A stretch of DNA of 64,000 nucleotides from Arenibacter sp. 6A1. Lineage in GTDB: Bacteria > Bacteroidota > Bacteroidia > Flavobacteriales > Flavobacteriaceae. The notes below the pieces were generated by a model. That model was not told the DNA's origin. It did not search any database and saw nothing but the letters and a program-made list of their open reading frames with translations. Location of the stretch: positions 62,001 to 126,000 of the forward strand of contig NZ_JAAXCQ010000009.1 in assembly GCF_012272855.1 (NCBI RefSeq), in the 5' to 3' direction. Shown one piece after another: positions 49,879 through 58,456 of this stretch (position 1 is the stretch's first letter; each line of letters starts with the position of its first letter). A program made the position numbers and the translations under genes.

Positions 49879-51762
49879 TTATTTATGTAAATGTTTTTTG
49901 ATCATGAGGATTAATTTTGCGCTGTCAATTGGTTTGGAAATATAATCGGTACAACCTGCCTCAAAGGCTTTTACCTTATCTTCTCTAAAACCTAAGCCTG
50001 TTTGTGCAATAATAGGGATATTGCTATTAAAACTTCTAATCTGGCGGGTAGCCACAAGGCCATCCATGATAGGCATATTTAAATCCATCAGAACAAGGGA
50101 TACCGACTTATTTTCTTTAAATTTATCTATCGCACTGGCTCCGTCCTTAGCATGTATCACGGTAATACCTTGTTTTTGCAGTAATTTGCTACAATATAAA
50201 AAACTTATCCTATCGTCCTCCGCCAACAACACCGTGGTATTTTTAGGAATCTTATCGAGGGGAGTCTCCTTAGGGATATGTTCTAGTTTTACTGGAACAT
50301 AAGGAATAGAGAAAAAGAAGGTGCTGCCGTTTCCGATTATGGAATCTACCCAAATATTGCCTCCTAGGATATCAATATGTGCTTTTGCAATACTTAGGCC
50401 AAGACCAACACCTTCATAGGTTCTTGCCAATTGATCGTCGACTTGTATAAATCGATCGAAGATGGAGTTAATGCGGTCCTTAGGAATCCCAATACCACTA
50501 TCCTTCACAAAAAACACCAAATTGTTACCTTCCCGGTAGTTGCCTATTTCAATGGATCCTTCTTTAGTATATTTTATAGCATTGTTAATCAGATTAGAAA
50601 GAATACCCTCTAATTTAGTATTGTCCGTTTGGATGATGGCTGTAGCCCCGCTTAGGGATTTTTCCGAAAGCATTAAATTCAATCCCTTTTTCTCGGCCAA
50701 TGCTTTAAAAAAATTGAAGTTGTATAACAAAACTTCCTCTGTATTGACATCGGTAATATTTATTTCGTTAATACCCGATTCTATCTTCGAAATTTTAATG
50801 ATATCGTTTACCGTATTCATCAGTCGCGCGCCACTTTGGTTTACGATGTCTATATATTCTTTTCTTTCATCAGAAGTTATATTGGGCTCCTGCAGGAATT
50901 GCATAAAGCCTAGAATACCGTTCATTGGGGTACGTATTTCATGCGATATATTTTGTAAAAATGCCGTTTTAAGCCTATCGCTTTCTTCTGCTTTTTCTTT
51001 AGACTTTATAAGTTCGGCCTCAGTTCTTTTTCGTTTTGTAATATCTAGATTTACCCCTCTTAGGCCTACCATTTTGCCGTTCTCAAAGAATGGTTTGATG
51101 CTGTTTTGAATCCACATGATTTCATTATCGGGGAGCAAAATTCGATGTTCGAGGACCATTTTTCTTTTTTGTTGTACTAACTGGTCATATCCTTCCGTAA
51201 TCATATAGCGGTCATCTGGGTGCACTTTGCTTAAAAAATACTCAAAGCTTACCTTGGTGTTTTCTGGTGATACTTTAAACAACTGGTATAGGTTTTCTGA
51301 CCATCTAGTGACGTTTTTGACTATATCCCATTCCCAGCTTCCCATACGGGCAATTTCTTCGGCATGGCTCATAAAAGCCTCATGATCCTCTAGGGCTTTA
51401 GAACTTCTTTTTCTTTCTGTAATATCTATGATAGAAGTTAGTACCGTAAAACCATTTGTTTCTCCATCATCTTGGATTAAGGAAACAAAAAGGTCGCCCC
51501 AAATTACTTCACCAGATTTATGAATATACCGTTTTTGAAGTCGATACTCGGTAATTTCTCCACGGATCAGACGCTCGAAATCCCTGCTTCCTTTTTCAAT
51601 ATCGGCAGGGTAGGTGATGTCCGAAAACGTTTTAGAATTTAAGGTTTTCAGAGAATGGCCAACGAAAGTACAGAAGGATGGGTTGGCATATAGAAAGTTT
51701 TTGTCTTTATTGATTACTGTGTAACCGATAGGTGATTTTTCTAGGGATATTTTAAAATTCAT
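49879..51762 (-). CDS. Hybrid sensor histidine kinase with two PAS domains and a receiver
   Basis: Soluble-looking kinase of 627 residues with no membrane helix. Two PAS/PAC modules lie at about 1-117 (ending TSIIDITERKR) and 130-246 (ending GVNLDITKRKR). The HisKA domain has His274 (NISHEIRTPMNG), the HATPase domain has the N box LSNLINNAIKYT, G1 DSGIGIP and G2 GVGLGLSIAK, and the C-terminal receiver has Asp560 (LVLMDLNMPIMDG) with acidic EDD at 515-517. No output gene is adjacent, so it probably signals through a phosphotransfer protein elsewhere. What the PAS domains sense is not evident. Confidence 0.94.
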   Translation of the reverse strand: MNFKISLEKSPIGYTVINKDKNFLYANPSFCTFVGHSLKTLNSKTFSDITYPADIEKGSRDFERLIRGEITEYRLQKRYIHKSGEVIWGDLFVSLIQDDGETNGFTVLTSIIDITERKRSSKALEDHEAFMSHAEEIARMGSWEWDIVKNVTRWSENLYQLFKVSPENTKVSFEYFLSKVHPDDRYMITEGYDQLVQQKRKMVLEHRILLPDNEIMWIQNSIKPFFENGKMVGLRGVNLDITKRKRTEAELIKSKEKAEESDRLKTAFLQNISHEIRTPMNGILGFMQFLQEPNITSDERKEYIDIVNQSGARLMNTVNDIIKISKIESGINEINITDVNTEEVLLYNFNFFKALAEKKGLNLMLSEKSLSGATAIIQTDNTKLEGILSNLINNAIKYTKEGSIEIGNYREGNNLVFFVKDSGIGIPKDRINSIFDRFIQVDDQLARTYEGVGLGLSIAKAHIDILGGNIWVDSIIGNGSTFFFSIPYVPVKLEHIPKETPLDKIPKNTTVLLAEDDRISFLYCSKLLQKQGITVIHAKDGASAIDKFKENKSVSLVLMDLNMPIMDGLVATRQIRSFNSNIPIIAQTGLGFREDKVKAFEAGCTDYISKPIDSAKLILMIKKHLHK

Positions 51763-51970
51763 TGAATGAATTGAGTAATTCTACAGATATCTAATCCCTT
51801 CATCGTTGCGGTATATGAAGCCCACCACAGTCTTTGTTAAACGGACTGAACCTTAAGTTGTATTATAGTGATGCTGTATGACACTACTTATAAACTATCT
51901 ATAAAATTGACTCTTATTTTATTATAAAGCCAAACAGAGCAGCTATACTATGCATTGACAGGTGGTTATT

Positions 51971-52002
51971 GGCCATGGTCCTATAACAATTGGACCATGG
52001 CC
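51971..52002. terminator. Perfect 11-bp hairpin downstream of nhaA
   Basis: GGCCATGGTCC (51971-51981) pairs perfectly with GGACCATGGCC (51992-52002) around a 10-base loop. It sits 39 bases after the nhaA stop. The flanks are only moderately T-rich on either strand, so it is either a weak terminator or an mRNA 3' stabiliser. Confidence 0.6.
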
Positions 52003-52040
52003 GTTCATTTATTAGAAAGGGAAAGCTACAAGAAAAATAT

Positions 52041-53351
52041 TTACTGTGCTTCTCTATATTTTTTACCGGCAATTTGCAGTACAAGGGCACCTAAAACCCC
52101 GGCGATTAAGGAGCCTATCAGAATACCGATTTTGGCAGAATCGATAAAGGCTTCATTGCCAATATATGCTAAGTTAGCAATGAATATAGACATGGTAAAC
52201 CCTACACCAGACAATATTGCTATTCCCATTATTTGCCATGCTGTAGCGCTGGTCGGTAATTCTGCCAGCTTTAATTTTACAGCTATATATGAGAATAAAG
52301 AAACCCCTAAGAACTTTCCGACGATCAAGGCTATAGAAATATGAATCATCAGGTCGGTTTCTAAGTGCATATCAGAGGCAAAAACAACGCCAGCATTGGC
52401 CAGGGCAAAAACAGGCATAATAAAGTAAGCTACCCATCCATGTAGTTTATGTTCTAAGTTCTGTAAGGGCGAGTGGTAATCATCTAACAAGTCGTCTAGG
52501 TTATCCATTTGTTTAATGGCATCCGTAGAATGTATTGGTAGATCCGTTTTTCCGGAAAGGGCCAGTTTTTCCGAAATGGTAGAAAGCTCTTTAAGAAAGG
52601 TTGCTTTGTCTAGCTTTTGTCTAATTGGAATCGTAAAGGCTAGTAATACCCCCGAAATAGTAGGGTGAATTCCTGATTTAAGGAATAGGACCCAAATAAC
52701 AGCTCCTAAGCCTATGGTGACAAATTTATTATACTTCCCTTTATGCGACATTGCAAAAAGGATTAATAATAGTCCTATAGAAACACCTAGTAAGACCCAG
52801 TCAACGCCTTCACTGTAAAAAACAGCAATCACGATAACAGCACCTAAATCGTCTATGATAGCGAAGGCTGTTAAAAATATTTTTAAGCTTATCGGGACAG
52901 ATTTTTTTAAGAGCGTTAATATGGCTAAGGTAAAGGCTATGTCGGTAGCCATAGGAATCCCCCAACCGTGTGCCGTTTCAGGCTTGTCATTCAAGAAGAG
53001 GAATAGCAATAATGGAAAAATCATCCCGCCGATTCCGGCAAATATGGGGAAGGTAGCCTTCCGAATGGAATTGAGTTCGCCCACAACTAATTCTCGTTTA
53101 ATTTCTAATCCAATTAGAAAAAAGAAAATAGCCATTAATCCATCGTTGATCCAAAAGAGCAAAGATTTTCGAAGGCCAAAATCATCAACACCGAAGCCTA
53201 CTTCGTGTTGCCATAGGGCTGTATAAGATTCGCCAAAGGTAGAATTGGCCCATAGGATAGCAATTATAGCGGAAGTAAATAACAAGATTCCACTAAAACT
53301 TTCGATTTTAATAAATTTCTGAAGAGGTGTAAGTAAGTACGTTTTTATCAT
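52041..53351 (-). CDS. nhaA: Na+/H+ antiporter NhaA
   Basis: Inner-membrane antiporter of 436 residues that exports sodium in exchange for protons. The essential aspartate pair is D167-D168 in FAIIDDLGAVIVIAVFY, with D137 in GIPMATDIAFTLAIL as the third conserved site; the opening FIKIESFSGILLFTSAIIAILWANS is standard. An acidic and His-containing insert (about 265-300, HSTDAIKQMDNLDDLLDDYHSPLQNLEHKLH) precedes the second half. It is a single-gene unit. A sodium pump fits a marine or saline habitat. Confidence 0.96.
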   Translation of the reverse strand: MIKTYLLTPLQKFIKIESFSGILLFTSAIIAILWANSTFGESYTALWQHEVGFGVDDFGLRKSLLFWINDGLMAIFFFLIGLEIKRELVVGELNSIRKATFPIFAGIGGMIFPLLLFLFLNDKPETAHGWGIPMATDIAFTLAILTLLKKSVPISLKIFLTAFAIIDDLGAVIVIAVFYSEGVDWVLLGVSIGLLLILFAMSHKGKYNKFVTIGLGAVIWVLFLKSGIHPTISGVLLAFTIPIRQKLDKATFLKELSTISEKLALSGKTDLPIHSTDAIKQMDNLDDLLDDYHSPLQNLEHKLHGWVAYFIMPVFALANAGVVFASDMHLETDLMIHISIALIVGKFLGVSLFSYIAVKLKLAELPTSATAWQIMGIAILSGVGFTMSIFIANLAYIGNEAFIDSAKIGILIGSLIAGVLGALVLQIAGKKYREAQ

Positions 53352-53720
53352 ATGTTAGTTAATCAATGGTGTTCATTTTATAAAAATATTGTTTTCATCC
53401 CAATAGTAACCACGCAATATAAAAATAATTATTATTCTTTTCGGCAAAATTTTACAAACAAAAAGGTTAAATTCACAACTATCTCTTGAAATAATTAACG
53501 TTAAGATAATAAAAGGGCCTTTTGTTTTGTGCAGCGAATTTGTATGGCCAATCTTGGTTTTTAGAGGAGGAGGATAATATAAGGCTATATATGGTAGGAG
53601 GTGTTGTTTACCAAGTGATCTCTTTTGGTAAGCGGTAGAAGTCGAATTTAAAAAAGTACTGTCATGCTTAGCCGAACATGGGTTCTCATTTAGTCAAAGG
53701 AAGTTGTAGAAGTACTACAA
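53352..53720. other. Intergenic gap upstream of nhaA with inverted repeats
   Basis: No coding frame. TTACCAA (53608-53614) and TTGGTAA (53625-53631) form a perfect inverted repeat, and GTTGTAG (53703) pairs with CTACAAC (53715) just at the stop codon of the next leftward gene, a possible short terminator hairpin. Confidence 0.45.
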
Positions 53721-54917
53721 CTACCAAGGCCTTAGGGAGTGAAAGTATTCATTAATGGTCTGGTCTAATCGAGTCGATATTTTTATAAAATTTTCCGGAC
53801 TTGGATTCAGATCCACATACTTCCCTATAATATTATTTCTTTTATAGATAAGAAAGGTGTTTTTTACCTCGGGATTAATATTGTTTAAAAAGATTTCCGA
53901 GGTTTTATCGGAAAAGGAGGGCACAAAGGTTAATGCCAACTGTTTCAGTGTTAGTTCATTGCCTAGTTTCTCCAAAAGTGCTATTCGTTGCTCATAGTTA
54001 TAGTTGGTCTCGTTGCCATAAACGAAATATACTTTTAAATATTTCTTTCTTTTATGGCTTTCCATTTCCAAAAAGGTCAGCCATTTTTTTATCTCGGTCC
54101 AATTGGGATGGTTCCCCACAAAATAGAGAATGCCGTGGTACCAACCGTATTTACAGACTGGACAAGCTTTACTTCCTTTATCTGGGCCATAGGCATGAAA
54201 GGGGGTGAAGGACAATACTTCTTCCCCTATGTTTTTGCCCGAGTTTAGGCCAGAAAAAAGCGGTTTAGGGTAATTGGGGATGTTTAATCCTAAAATTATA
54301 TTCCGTTCCCCGATTTGTAACCCTTTTTTTTCAATAAATCTGATCACGCCACTACCACCTCGGTTCTCCATTTTTTTTCTTCGATTGCCGGTTAGAAGCG
54401 GGTCCATGTCAAAGACAAAATTATCGATATAATAAGGCTGTTCTATTTTGGGGTCTTTTACATATATATGAATGTGGGCAGCTTCTGCTCGGCTGGGGTA
54501 TGAACCTGGTTTTACCGTGTAAATGGCATATTTACCGTCCTGATCCGTTTTTATCCAGCCCCTTAAATAACCGTGAGTTTGGCCTGATTTATTAGGAGGC
54601 ATATTGCGTGCTTCTGTAGTCTTGGTCGGGTATCGGCCTTCTGGATCGGTTTGGTAATAATACAAGATGGCATTTGATGCAGGCGTTTTACCGTCTAGTT
54701 GATAAATGGTGCCGGTAAGTAGTATTTTTTGACCTTTAAGGTTCCAACCAGGACAAGTGTCCCTAGAGGAAAGGTTTTGGGGCATTTTATAATAAATGGG
54801 GGGCGACTTGTCAAAATCAGCGCTGAGGTTTTCAATTTCTTCCCTTGTTTGTCCTTTGCAACTGCATACACAAAGCAGTAAAATTACTAAGAAACTGTTT
54901 TTAAGAAGTTGTATCAT
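53721..54917 (-). CDS. Lipoprotein fusing an intradiol dioxygenase-like domain to a thioredoxin-like domain
   Basis: A lipoprotein of 398 residues (CVCSC, Cys20). Residues about 60-212 match the intradiol ring-cleavage dioxygenase fold, with a full set of candidate iron ligands: Tyr96 (DPEGRYP), Tyr140 (KPGSYP), His148 and His150 (AAHIHIYV), plus the WIKTDQDGKYAIYT segment. Residues about 220-398 look like a thioredoxin or peroxiredoxin-type domain with a Cys-x-x-Cys at C252-P-V-C255. The pairing is unusual, as is the membrane-anchored extracytoplasmic location for a dioxygenase. Exported dioxygenase-like proteins do exist in Bacteroidota, but their reactions are poorly known, so catechol cleavage should not be assumed. 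The gene is alone. Confidence 0.82.
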   Translation of the reverse strand: MIQLLKNSFLVILLLCVCSCKGQTREEIENLSADFDKSPPIYYKMPQNLSSRDTCPGWNLKGQKILLTGTIYQLDGKTPASNAILYYYQTDPEGRYPTKTTEARNMPPNKSGQTHGYLRGWIKTDQDGKYAIYTVKPGSYPSRAEAAHIHIYVKDPKIEQPYYIDNFVFDMDPLLTGNRRKKMENRGGSGVIRFIEKKGLQIGERNIILGLNIPNYPKPLFSGLNSGKNIGEEVLSFTPFHAYGPDKGSKACPVCKYGWYHGILYFVGNHPNWTEIKKWLTFLEMESHKRKKYLKVYFVYGNETNYNYEQRIALLEKLGNELTLKQLALTFVPSFSDKTSEIFLNNINPEVKNTFLIYKRNNIIGKYVDLNPSPENFIKISTRLDQTINEYFHSLRPW

Positions 54918-55006
54918 GTTGATGTCTTTTTAATAAAAGTACAGGCTGTGAATGATACTTAAAAGGCTTTGGGAAGCGGAATGGCTAAGTGGAGTTAAAT
55001 TTTTGT

Positions 55007-55870
55007 TTACTGGAGTAGGTGTTCCCAATACTGTCTAAAATGCCTGCTAAACCGAATAGATTTTCCATCCTTGAGAATGGCATCGTAATCGCCGTTCTTT
55101 CTCGACTTTAATTCCGTGATATAGGTTTCGTTTACAATGGCAGAACGATGGACGCGCCGAAATATGGCAGGGTCTAGCTCTTTTTGAAACTCTTTTAGGG
55201 TTTTATCCACCAAATATTTTTGTTGTGTGGTATATACCTTAGAATATGGTCTATCTGTAGCAATCATCTGTATGGAAGAGGTTTCAACGGTTGTTATTTT
55301 AGAATGGTGCTTCACCATTATTTTTGAAGGGTATTTAGAGGTTTCAGTTTGGTTTAGTTGACTGGTAAATAAGGTAAAACGATGAAAATTGGGGACGATG
55401 ATATAAAACAATAATACAATATAGAGCTGATTGGATAGTGCAGTTTTAAAAATAGTGATAAATCCATGAGGAGGCGTATAAATTAAATAGCTTATCAATA
55501 CAAAGAAGGAAGTGAACAATAGTATGTGAAGGAGGCTTATAGCTGTCGCAATGCCCAAAGCCAAAAAGAACCTACTCCAATTTGTATGTAAGGGCAAGGG
55601 TTTTATGAGTCGATTTGCAAAAAAAGTAAAAGGTATAAAGAACATCCAAAAGGTATTGTACAATGCGGATTCGGAAATATAGAATCCGGTGTGCTGTAAT
55701 TGGCTGTATATGTAATCTTGAAAAATAGCCAGAAAGAAAACAATTATAAAGATGATTGGGTATAAGGGCGTCTTACCTATAATGGGCAATTTAAATTGCT
55801 TTTTCGTAAAAATGAAATTCTCCAAAGTAACTGTCGTTATACGGCATGGCCAACGGTCATTTCGGGCCAA
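55007..55870 (-). CDS. Membrane-bound LytTR-family transcriptional regulator
   Basis: Regulator of 287 residues with four predicted membrane helices (about 35-160: IIFIIVFFLAIFQDYIYS, LYNTFWMFFIPFTFFAN, LGIATAISLLHILLFTSFFVL, YIVLLFYIIVPNF) followed by a LytTR DNA-binding domain (about 185-287, with RVHRSAIVNETYITELKSR). There is no receiver domain, so the membrane part is probably the sensor. The frame opens with TTG at 55870; another TTG at 55825 is equally possible and no in-frame ATG is near, so the N-terminus is uncertain. Targets are unknown. Confidence 0.85.
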   Translation of the reverse strand: MARNDRWPCRITTVTLENFIFTKKQFKLPIIGKTPLYPIIFIIVFFLAIFQDYIYSQLQHTGFYISESALYNTFWMFFIPFTFFANRLIKPLPLHTNWSRFFLALGIATAISLLHILLFTSFFVLISYLIYTPPHGFITIFKTALSNQLYIVLLFYIIVPNFHRFTLFTSQLNQTETSKYPSKIMVKHHSKITTVETSSIQMIATDRPYSKVYTTQQKYLVDKTLKEFQKELDPAIFRRVHRSAIVNETYITELKSRKNGDYDAILKDGKSIRFSRHFRQYWEHLLQ

Positions 55871-56273
55871 TTAAGATTGTTTAACCCTTTTTTGCCTTGT
55901 GATTACTTAAAGATAAGAAAAAAACCGGCTAAGATATTTATAGGGTGAATAGGCACATGAGGATCTGGCCTTCCGTATTTCTTGCAGGTTTCTTAGGGAG
56001 TTAGCCCTTGAAGTAAGTAGTGTTTATGACTTTTGTATTGAGTCGTTTAAACTGTCGGAGGTAAAGTAATTTAGTGATGGTGCCGGGTAGGGGGCTAGAG
56101 GAATTCTAATTGTATTCTTATGTGTTTTTAAAAGTAGGGATCAGTGAACAGAGTCCCTAAGGTCTGTGGTTTTTGTTTTGCTAGTGGGGGAATTAGATTT
56201 AGTCAAAAAAAAAGGGGAGATGTTTGTTATCTCCCCTTTTTTACGGTTATAATTCGGTAGGCAATGAGCCCTT
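55871..56273. other. Intergenic gap
   Basis: No coding frame or repeat seen apart from the terminator at 56205-56241. Confidence 0.5.
56205..56241. terminator. Strong bidirectional rho-independent terminator
   Basis: Fourteen-bp perfect stem (AAAAAAGGGGAGAT at 56207-56220 with ATCTCCCCTTTTTT at 56228-56241), 7-base loop, with A and T runs at its foot. It terminates the leftward decarboxylase gene. Confidence 0.9.
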
Positions 56274-57389
56274 TTATGCGTAGGCCAGTTCTAAGACCAA
56301 TTCTTTCTTATAGTCTTCTATAAAGACATCGATCTGACTTTTTTCAATACCGGGCACACAGATGATATGGGCAATTTTGTCCTGGGATGCCAATTGGTGT
56401 TTTTTACAAAGGGCTACCGAGGGCTTATCGAAAACTACGGTAATAGCCCCTTTGTTCCGCATTACATTAACCCCTATTTCCGTTAATTTTTCAGAGGTGT
56501 AGGCTGCTAATTCCTGGGCATTTTTAACTCTTTTGGCCAAGCCTTCCTTCCCATATTTTTGTATGAACGACCAAAGGAAAAGTGGTGTAAGCCCATTTCT
56601 AGAACCTGTTATAGTGGTGTCTAGGGTGCCCACATAGGAGACCGAGTTAACAATGCGGTTTCTGTGCTTTCTTTGGGTGAGTACTACCCCGCATGGAATT
56701 GGTCCGCCAATAAACTTATGTCCTGAAATAGAAATACTATCTACATTTTCCGAGAAATCGAATTTTGGTTTAGGATCGGTAAAGGGCGCTGTACAACCCA
56801 AAAAGGCAGCATCGCAGTGAATGTAATAATCCTTGATGGCATATTTTTGAATAATATCTTTAATCTTATCGAGGTCGTCTATAGCCTCGGTCATGGTAGT
56901 GCCTATATTTAGGAAAAAGATGGCAGGTTTGTTCCGGTTATAGGAAAGCAAGGTTTCTAAATCCGAATAGTCTATTTCACCATTGTCCTGGCTCCTTACC
57001 ACAATATTGTCGATATTAAGCAAGTGTAGGTTTTTTTTAACGCTATAATGGGTGGCTTCGCTATAGTAGACAATACCATTTCTAAAACTTTCACGGGCCA
57101 TGTACAATCCGTAAAGATTCCCTTCGGTACCACCGTTGGTTACATACCCCCATACATCTTCTATATTGGAAGATAGCATATCGGCAAAAAAGGAAACCAC
57201 CTCCCTTTCGACATCCTTGGTGTCAATAGACAGGGTAGAGGCCGATTCTGGATCCCCGATATTGTTGATGCAAACATTAAGAAACGGGGCAAATTCGGAA
57301 TAGTCAAAGTCTTTTGCCAAAGGGTACCCCAAAAAGGAAGTCGAATTTTTTTTGATGCGGTTGTATATTTCTTCAATACGCTGATTCAT
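56274..57389 (-). CDS. hdc: PLP-dependent histidine decarboxylase-like enzyme
   Basis: Group II pyridoxal decarboxylase of 371 residues, matching the length of bacterial PLP-type histidine decarboxylases. Shared landmarks: GYVTNGGTEGNLYGLY, YYSEATHYSVKKN (His114 stacks on the cofactor), HCDAAFLG (Asp193), SISGHKFIGGPIPCG with the Schiff-base lysine K225, and TITGSRNGLTPL. Plant and bacterial serine decarboxylases share this fold, so serine or another amino acid remains possible. It is divergent from an Lrp/AsnC regulator with 164 bases between starts, which suggests control by that regulator. No amino acid antiporter gene is adjacent, which argues against a simple acid-resistance role. Confidence 0.85.
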   Translation of the reverse strand: MNQRIEEIYNRIKKNSTSFLGYPLAKDFDYSEFAPFLNVCINNIGDPESASTLSIDTKDVEREVVSFFADMLSSNIEDVWGYVTNGGTEGNLYGLYMARESFRNGIVYYSEATHYSVKKNLHLLNIDNIVVRSQDNGEIDYSDLETLLSYNRNKPAIFFLNIGTTMTEAIDDLDKIKDIIQKYAIKDYYIHCDAAFLGCTAPFTDPKPKFDFSENVDSISISGHKFIGGPIPCGVVLTQRKHRNRIVNSVSYVGTLDTTITGSRNGLTPLFLWSFIQKYGKEGLAKRVKNAQELAAYTSEKLTEIGVNVMRNKGAITVVFDKPSVALCKKHQLASQDKIAHIICVPGIEKSQIDVFIEDYKKELVLELAYA

Positions 57390-57553
57390 AATGCTTAATT
57401 GTTAAGTGAAAATTTCATAACAAAACTAGTATAAGCAGTAAAATAAATTGCAATAGAGGTAATATTTAAGAAATAATTCATTTTTTAGGGCGTTATAATA
57501 GTAAAAAGTGATGTTATTTGTTAGTTTTAATATTTAAAACAGAAAAATATACC

Positions 57554-58018
57554 ATGCAGACTTTAGACCCTACCGATAAAATACTCATAGAAGAGCTACA
57601 GAAAGACAGCAAGCAGTCTATAAAACAGCTGGCGCAAAAGGTAAACCTATCGATTACCCCTACTCATGAACGGATAAAACGCTTGGAAGCCAACGGCATA
57701 ATCGAAAAATATGTAGCCATCGTAAACCCCACTTTATTAGGGAAAACTTTGATGGTGTACTGCCATGTTACCTTGGTAAAGCACCAAGAAGCCTATTTTA
57801 AAGAGTTTGAAGCCTTTGTTGCCGGTATTGATGAAATTGTGGAGGTGATGTATTTGGCCGGACCCTATGATTATATTATAAAAGTAGTCTTAAAGGATAT
57901 GGCCGATTTTGAGCATTTTATTGCCCGTAAAATTTCTAGACTCGAGATTATTTCGAATATCCAAAGTTCTTTCGTCATTACCCCGGTTAAGAGATTCACC
58001 AAAATAAGTACGGAGTAG
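57554..58018 (+). CDS. Lrp/AsnC-family transcriptional regulator
   Basis: A regulator of 154 residues from the ATG at 57554 (MQTLDPTDKILIEELQKDS); the frame also has an upstream TTG. The N-terminal winged helix (SIKQLAQKVNLSITPTHERIKRLEANGIIEKYVAIVN) and the C-terminal RAM ligand-binding domain (LMVYCHVTLVKH to FVITPVKRFTKIST) are typical. Lrp-type proteins sense amino acids, and the divergent decarboxylase gene is the obvious candidate target; the amino acid substrate may be the effector. Confidence 0.93.
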   Translation: MQTLDPTDKILIEELQKDSKQSIKQLAQKVNLSITPTHERIKRLEANGIIEKYVAIVNPTLLGKTLMVYCHVTLVKHQEAYFKEFEAFVAGIDEIVEVMYLAGPYDYIIKVVLKDMADFEHFIARKISRLEIISNIQSSFVITPVKRFTKISTE

Positions 58019-58456
58019 TGTTCCAATACCCAAAGATTAGGATGGCCTGACAAAGGTATTCATGTTTTTATTTTTTTGAGCCATAATACCAAAGCTGAAT
58101 TTTGTTTATCAATTTGCGTTAGGGACCGCAGCGGCATCCCCGCAGCAGAGCAAGGGATATAGCGTAGTGCCCGACCGACGTAGGAGGGAACGCCCAAATA
58201 ACGTTGCTACTTCTCTAAACAAGAGGCTTGGTGTAAAAACCAAAGATCACTAATAAATAGAACCGGAATTGTTTTATAGTACACATTAATTATCCTCCTT
58301 GGCCGCATTGCGAGGTTGCCGGATAGAACCGCTTTTATGAACTATAAAAAGTAACAAATGGAGAAACCCTAAAACAACTAAGGGTGTATTCTCTAATATT
58401 TAGGATATTACACGCTTTCTTATAGGATAACACAATAAACACAAGTCGCCACTTAC
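58019..58456. other. Intergenic gap with dispersed repeat copy 2
   Basis: No coding frame. It holds dispersed repeat copy 2 at 58116-58202; in the rest (58203-58456) I see nothing beyond AT-rich sequence. Confidence 0.5.
58116..58202 (+). repeat. Dispersed ~85-bp repeat, copy 2
   Basis: Runs from GCGTTAGGGACCGCAGCGG to GGAGGGAACGCCCAAATAAC and aligns end to end with copy 1 at 40538-40625, differing at scattered positions and in two short variable blocks (CAGAG for CTTGG, GTAG for CAAG). Confidence 0.88.

Noticed and set aside
50540-51109. 189-codon plus-strand frame inside the hybrid kinase
   Set aside because: Antisense to intact HisKA and PAS motifs, with a low-complexity Ser/Leu/Phe-rich translation.
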